The notes below the pieces were generated by a model. That model had not been told where the DNA came from. It made no database searches and was given only the letters and a program-made list of their open reading frames with translations. Below, piece by piece: positions 58,761 to 64,000 of a stretch of 64,000 nt of DNA. The stretch lies in contig OW119922.1 of assembly GCA_933210815.1 (NCBI GenBank), forward strand, positions 54,760,730 to 54,824,729. The letters run 5' to 3'. The DNA is from Meta bourneti (taxonomy: Eukaryota > Arthropoda > Arachnida > Araneae > Tetragnathidae). The position numbers were made by a program, and so were the translations under genes. Position 1 is the first letter of the stretch; each line of letters starts with the position of its first letter.

Positions 58761-60152
58761 TGAAAATATATAAAATTAGTCTCAGTTCTGCTATATTTCA
58801 TATGTCCAAGTACTTCTATTCCATCGTGCATTTCAGTCTCTTGTCCACTTCTTTGTGCTTTTGTTGGATTCTTGAATATCCAAACATTTCCTCTCTCTCT
58901 CTATTCTTGACTACAATAACTCATCTCATGAAGACTTGCAATAAGAGACAACTTTTAGATGCGAATTCTGACTTTCTTCACTATTTTCTAATAAAGCCAT
59001 TTTGAAATTTTTCCTAAATACAGTCTTAGTGGGTATATTGAAAAAGGAGGTAAAAGGGAAAATATTCTAATACACTATAGTACACTATTGCATACTAGTG
59101 TTATATTTAAGTAACTAAAATTTAGTATATCTGAACAGAAAGTAAGTAAACAAAAACCAAATTAAATGAAATAGATAATTGGATACCGCTTCTAATGTGT
59201 CCAATTATACTCAAAATGTTATGCTTTCAACACTAATTACAGAGCCTAATTCAAAGTTTCCAAAAGTAATTGCTGGTACTGTTAATTTTGCATCAGAGCC
59301 CTATGAATTTAATTCATATGATCACCATAAGCATTGGATGAACGGTCAGCGGGAGATAGCACTTGTTATTTTGGCAGTAAGTGCTTGAGACTTGGTAAAA
59401 ACGTGCAGCAGGCGGGGGTGAACTCTCAGCACGAGTGGTGCGTCCGCGTGGTTGTTGATAGCTTACGGCATCAGAGCTTCTAGTAGTTACAAGTCCGATC
59501 ATTAATAAATCAGAATAGTTGTTAGTCACAAGGGTGTGCTTCAAGTTGCAGATGCAAATTCCTGGCTCAAGCGTCCAAAAATAAATAAGGACAGGAGTAG
59601 CAGCAGAATGTACACAGAGATGGGCAAAGTCCAATATTTATGGAGTGGTCTATTGTATGAATTTAACTAATTAGTGATGGGAGAATTTTCATTCATTCAC
59701 TTTTATTCGTCGCCTTCAAGGGAGCATTAGATTTGGTTTGAGATTTGATTAATTTTCATTTCTTCCACCAATAAGTGAATCGCTCAGCGCAAAAGATGTA
59801 CGATTTCAAAAATGTTGAGAACTGATATTATTATGTAAATGGATCTGTCTAGAATCTACATGCAATATGTGAAGAAACCACATTGGTATATGGCTTCGAT
59901 TAGTAAATATAGGGCTATGAAAAAGGAGGGCTGAGAACGAATGTTTTGAAAAACATTTCATTTCCTACTTACAATACAAATTACATTAATTTATTGAATC
60001 TACAGTTTAATTTACTCTTTCGTCAAGAATTTTTATGGAAAAATGATACAAGTTTTGGATTATACTATTTTACAAATAAATTCATTGTTTTATTACTTGT
60101 GAATTAATTTCATGTTTACAGCTTTTGACAAGAGACACAAGGTAGTTATTAG
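58761..60152. other. no assignable feature
   Basis: AT-rich; frames at 59,179-59,388 and 59,314-59,634 carry no motif. Confidence 0.4.
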
Positions 60153-60167
60153 CCTCTGTACTAAAGA

Positions 60168-60487
60168 TAGTAGTTGATAGCTGAATTAATGTTCCACAGG
60201 GGAAACACAACGGGATATTGGCAACGGTTTGGGACCAATCCCTCAGAGAAAGATCTGAAGAACGACACCTCGTAATTTTGAACCACGGTCATATGACGAG
60301 GTGGACATCTGAGCTGGCACTCCACTCTTCAAACTTCCACACCCCGCCAACGTGAGGACATTTGTGGTCACGACAGATTGAAGTCACGACGGTCACCACC
60401 TCTAATGTACTTTGATCTTTGTCCAGTTTCGAACTCGCAGCTCTCGGGTTACTAATCCACTAGTCTTCCAACAGGGCTACCGCGACC
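60168..60487 (-). repeat. SINE B, full copy with target duplication
   Basis: Minus orientation; body GTAATTTTGAACCACGGTCA and head complement TTCCAACAGGGCTACCGCGA. Flanks CCTCTGTACTAAAGA (60,153-60,167) and CCTCTGTATTAAAGA (60,488-60,502) differ at one base. Confidence 0.85.
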
Positions 60488-60833
60488 CCTCTGTATTAAA
60501 GAGTCGGTTTCAATATTGAAATAAAAGTGATTAAAATACTTTATTACTTGTGTGGAAAACACTTCTTGAAAGTCAACTCTTGAACTCTTATGGGAAAAAA
60601 TCAAGAGTTTAATATTTGATTCAATTAAAAAAATAAATGTTCAATCTGAAATAAATATTTTTTCCATACTTTTTCGATGTGTATAATATTGGTAAAAATA
60701 GTTATCAATTTCTAAATGTTGGATTAGAGAACGATTTTAGGAATTAAAGACAAGCATCTGCTTGAACAAACTTTCTTTTAGAGTCATAGAATTGAAATGG
60801 AATTAATGTGACGATTCAGCCATTTTGCATATA

Positions 60834-61936
60834 CAGTGGGTCGTAAAAGTATTTGCCATCCCATATTTCTAACAATTTTTATGTATTTTATAGGGATGTA
60901 GTTAAAATTACGATTTAAAAATTCAATTACACATGAGAGGAGTCTGTCTTTGCAATTGAGTCTCCCATTAAAAGAATCGAATAATTATAAATAATTTTGC
61001 TAAAATATTTAAAATGTGACGTAACATATGAAATCAGGAACACAAAAGTATTCGTCCGAATACGTAAAATGTATAAATATTAAACAAAAACATAGAATCA
61101 ATGTAAGATTTTTTCTTGCATTTTTTGATACACATTGATTTAGACAGCTTTAAGTCTAAATTTAATTGTATACACCAACCAAAGTTTAGTGCCAAAAGGT
61201 CTACGTTTTGGGTTATTATCAGGATGGACCAAAATCTACACTTTAATTCAAATTTTCAGCAAATATTTTGTTAATTTCTTTTTAAAGATCAATTTACTCA
61301 TTAAATTTTATTATTTACAATAAATTCAAATCTGGTAACACCAGTTGCCGACATACTCCTTCTATATGTACTGCATTTAATAGTGGTACTTCATTAACAA
61401 AGCACCTTGATATTCCAAAACGCAGTGCTACTATCAAAACGACTAAAATCTAACCTCAGTATTTTAAAGATTTGTTTTACATTTCTGAGATATCACATTA
61501 CATTTCTGAGGAAATCTGAAATTGCAAATATTTATGTTATAAAATAGTGAAATATATTGAAAATCCACCTTGAATGAAATTGGTTCCAGTTTTTCCAAAT
61601 ACCTGGTGCAAACAATGGAATTTAGACTTAAAGCAGTCTAAAGAGTAAGAAAAATGCAAAACAAATCTTAGGGACATTGTTTTTCATATTTTTGCTCAAC
61701 ATTTGATTGTTTACTGGATTTGGACGAATACATTTGTGTTCCTGATTTATATGCTATATTATATTTAAACATTTTAGCAAAACTTTATGAATATTGTTTA
61801 TTGTAATGTGAAACTAAAAAGAAAGATAAAGATTTTATGTGGCTAAATTTTATTTTACTTAACTGTAACTTTGACTACATTTTTATAAAATGCATGGAAA
61901 TAAACTTGAGATGTTCGATACTTTTATGATCCACTC
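60834..61936. mobile_element. Tc1-like non-autonomous element with ~360-bp inverted repeats
   Basis: The left end CAGTGGGTCGTAAAAGTATT and complement of the right end GAGTGGATCATAAAAGTATC are flanked by TA (60,832-60,833 and 61,937-61,938). The match continues inward through TTTTGCTAAAATATTTAAAA, ATCAGGAACACAAAAGTATT and GACAGCTTTAAGTCTAAATT, so each arm is about 360 bp. The 380-bp centre carries no transposase motif. Confidence 0.82.
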
Positions 61937-61938
61937 TA

Positions 61939-62740
61939 AATATTTGGGAAAACAGAAAAAATTAGACTTAAAATGGAATTTCGAAGAATTCCTTTTAAGA
62001 ATATAATCACAATTAACCGTTTAAAGGAGAAAGATATAGTTCAACACTGTGAGACAAATAAGTATATTTAGTATTTAAAAGTTTAATATTAGAATAAAAG
62101 TATTTACAAAAATTAAGCATTATTTACACGGATGAAAGAGGCGAGGAAAACATATTTAAAATATTGTTAGGATTAAAAACACATCGTTGCCATGGGAGCA
62201 ATAAATGTCGTTGCCACTTATAATATTTAGAAACAAATATTTTTTGACGAAACATAAATTGACGGAGCTTTTTCTGTACGTGATGCTGCGATGAATAAGT
62301 GGATTTATTGAGATGGTAGACTTCCACAGAAGGCTTAATGGAGTCTTAAAAATTGATTTTAAAAGTAGATAAAACTTTTCCAAGTTGGTTTCTGGTATCC
62401 ATTAGTTACTCTGCATAGTTTATTTATTATTTCTTTGCAAAAACTTTTTCATATCAATTACCGAATTCTTCTGGTAACTCAAATGCTAAATATCTTCTTA
62501 TTGAGTAATAGATGTTGGATACTTTCATTAAATACGGAAAATACATTTTCCTAACTGAATTCGTAGCATTTAGTCGTTGATTTATTTTAATATGGCATGT
62601 AATTTTCCACATAAAAAACAATAGGTTTGGTCTGTCCTACGGTCACTTTTTTGCTATATGAGGATAAATTTTTGCTCTAAAGCACTTAGCTCCATTATAT
62701 CTTCAACAGAATTTCAATGTATTTATTATTGAAGGTTAAA
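61939..62740. other. no assignable feature
   Basis: AT-rich; overlapping minus-strand frames at 62,124-62,383 have no motif. Confidence 0.4.
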
Positions 62741-62945
62741 GAGCTCGCCGTGGCTCAACGGATTTGCTCACTGCGCTAGAAACCTGTGAATTGTAGGTGG
62801 CGCAGGTTCAATTCCTATATGGGTTGATTTCTCTCTTCTGTGTCAGTAAAACTTCTTGTGTATATGTCCATTTACTTGACATTGCTCGGTGGTGCTTGAC
62901 CAAGCATGATTCTTGCACCATAAAACCCTACCAAACCAACTATTG
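62741..62945 (+). repeat. SINE A, full copy
   Basis: A box TGGCTCAACGG (62,751-62,761), B box GGTTCAATTCC (62,805-62,815), then CTTCTGTGTCAGTAAAACTT, TTACTTGACATTGCTCGG and CACCATAAAACCCTACC. Best plus-strand reference copy of the family. Confidence 0.85.
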
Positions 62946-63008
62946 TAAGTTAAAAAACAATTCAATCTAAAATGATAATGCAATAACATTCCGTTGAAGA
63001 TCTAAGGG

Positions 63009-63238
63009 TTGGTTGAGTTGAGTTTTTATGATGGAAGGGGCCATATTTGGCCAAATGCAAGACAGCCAACGTCAAATAATGGACACATACACACAAGCTT
63101 TACTGACATAAAAGAGGAATACGCATGAAATGGAATGACATAAAAGGGAATTCATGACATAAAAGGGAATTCAATGAAATCTGCGCCAATTACAAGTCGT
63201 AGGTTACTAGTGTTGTATGTAAAACCACTGAGCAACTA
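63009..63238 (-). repeat. SINE A, full copy with exact 12-bp target duplication
   Basis: On the minus strand the head TAGTTGCTCAGTGGTTTTAC runs to the tail TTGGCCAAATATGGCCCCTT. The flanks are AAGATCTAAGGG at 62,997-63,008 and 63,239-63,250. An internal GACATAAAAGGGAATTCA block is duplicated. Confidence 0.92.
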
Positions 63239-63381
63239 AAGATCTAAGGGAAGTGAAACAACTTTGGAGCATTTATTTTCGATAAATGAGTTTTTAATTT
63301 TCTGCATTAACAGAACATTAAGTTTTTACATACCCTTCCAGAATGGACACTACAAATTCTTTTCAGTTTTATTCGGCAATG

Positions 63382-63700
63382 TAGGTGGATAGTTTAATTT
63401 ACGTCGCACTGGGAGCAGAGCAACGAGTTATTGGAAACGGTCTGGGATCAATCCCGAAAGGATAGATCCGAGGACAGCTCGTAATTTTGAACCACGGTCA
63501 GATGACGAGGTCAATAGCTGAGCTAGCCCTCCACTCTCCAAACTTACATCCCACTCCAACGGGAGGGCATTTGTAGTTCTGACAAATTTAACGTGCAGCA
63601 GCCCCCACGTACACGACGATCTTTGGTTGGATAGAGTTTTGAACTCGCAATACTCCAGTTGCTAATCTGCGACTCTAACATCTGGGATACTGCAGCCCTT
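63382..63700 (-). repeat. SINE B, full copy
   Basis: Minus orientation; TTTAATTTACGTCGCACTGG through GAACCACGGTCAGATGACGA to the head complement ATCTGGGATACTGCAGCCC. Confidence 0.85.
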
Positions 63701-64000
63701 TATCAGTCTAGGAATAACCAGTTTACAAGAGTATTTTCATAAAATGAAGTACTTTAAAAACAGAGTCTCTTTTGCAATGCATGTTGATGAATGTCTGCAA
63801 TTATGACGCCACTCAGAAATTGAAATACCGTTGAGTTTGAATTTCACAAGACCTGACAGTCCTCAAGATCCGGTAAATATTCGCTTGATTTATAGAGCTA
63901 TTAGTAGAATGGATGCTCACTTTCTATTTTCATAGAAGTAATCGCATAGCTTTTTAAGATATTACTTTTCAGTGGCTTATTTTAAGAACGCACTGCATTG

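Noticed and set aside
1..64000. CRISPR arrays, bacterial operons, phage modules or toxin systems.
   Set aside because: All recognised features are eukaryotic transposable elements and simple repeats; no prokaryotic signals are present.

Overview
The window looks like repeat-rich, AT-rich, intron-like or intergenic DNA from a large animal genome, most likely an arachnid and probably a spider. This rests on the pattern of elements and is not proven: DD34E Tc1 and DD34D mariner transposons, Ty3/gypsy elements with SCAN-like gag, LINEs with RNase H, tRNA-derived SINEs, hAT elements and Helitron-type ends. There are no operons, ribosome binding sites or CRISPR arrays. I found no host gene I would defend. 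Two short coding-like stretches (about 2.5 kb and 46.1 kb) are flagged as weak candidates.

Layout. 0-5 kb: Helitron-type 3' end, hAT transposase tail, a solo LTR flanked by ATAG, and SINE pieces. 5-13 kb: a Tc1 end, a second Helitron-family piece with a 184-codon open frame, a decayed EN-RT-RNase H LINE on the minus strand (7.3-10.9 kb), a non-autonomous inverted-repeat element and more SINEs. 13-23 kb: mostly unassigned AT-rich DNA with tandem repeats, hairpins, a 1-kb inverted-repeat element and a third Helitron-family copy. 23-26 kb: a decayed gypsy element on the minus strand. 27.4-31.5 kb: a Tc1 element split by a 2.7-kb hAT element (exact 8-bp target duplication), which itself contains a DD41D mariner-type transposase. 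33-39.6 kb: a SINE inside a SINE, then a complete gypsy element with two 379-bp LTRs, a proline-type primer binding site and a 470-bp inverted-repeat element in gag. 40-43 kb: an old tandem duplication with three SINEs. 43-49 kb: little except hairpins and an LTR-like pair of repeats. 49.7-57.3 kb: a full mariner, a Tc1 broken by a LINE with a 13-bp target duplication, and a nearly intact Tc1. 58-64 kb: another LINE tail, a Tc1-like element with very long terminal repeats, and four SINEs.

The features do not form a pathway; they record successive insertions. Two SINE families recur. SINE A (about 230 bp) has a head like GTGGCTCAGTGG and a tail with TTGGCCAAATATGGCC. SINE B (about 310 bp) has a head like GGGCCGCGGTAGCC and a 3' end AACTACCTACC. 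Several SINE B copies are strongly 5'-truncated yet keep clean target duplications. The strongest evidence comes from exact target-site duplications, which fix element borders to the base. I see no convincing undescribed protein system. The nearest thing is a possible shared coding frame in the Helitron-type family.
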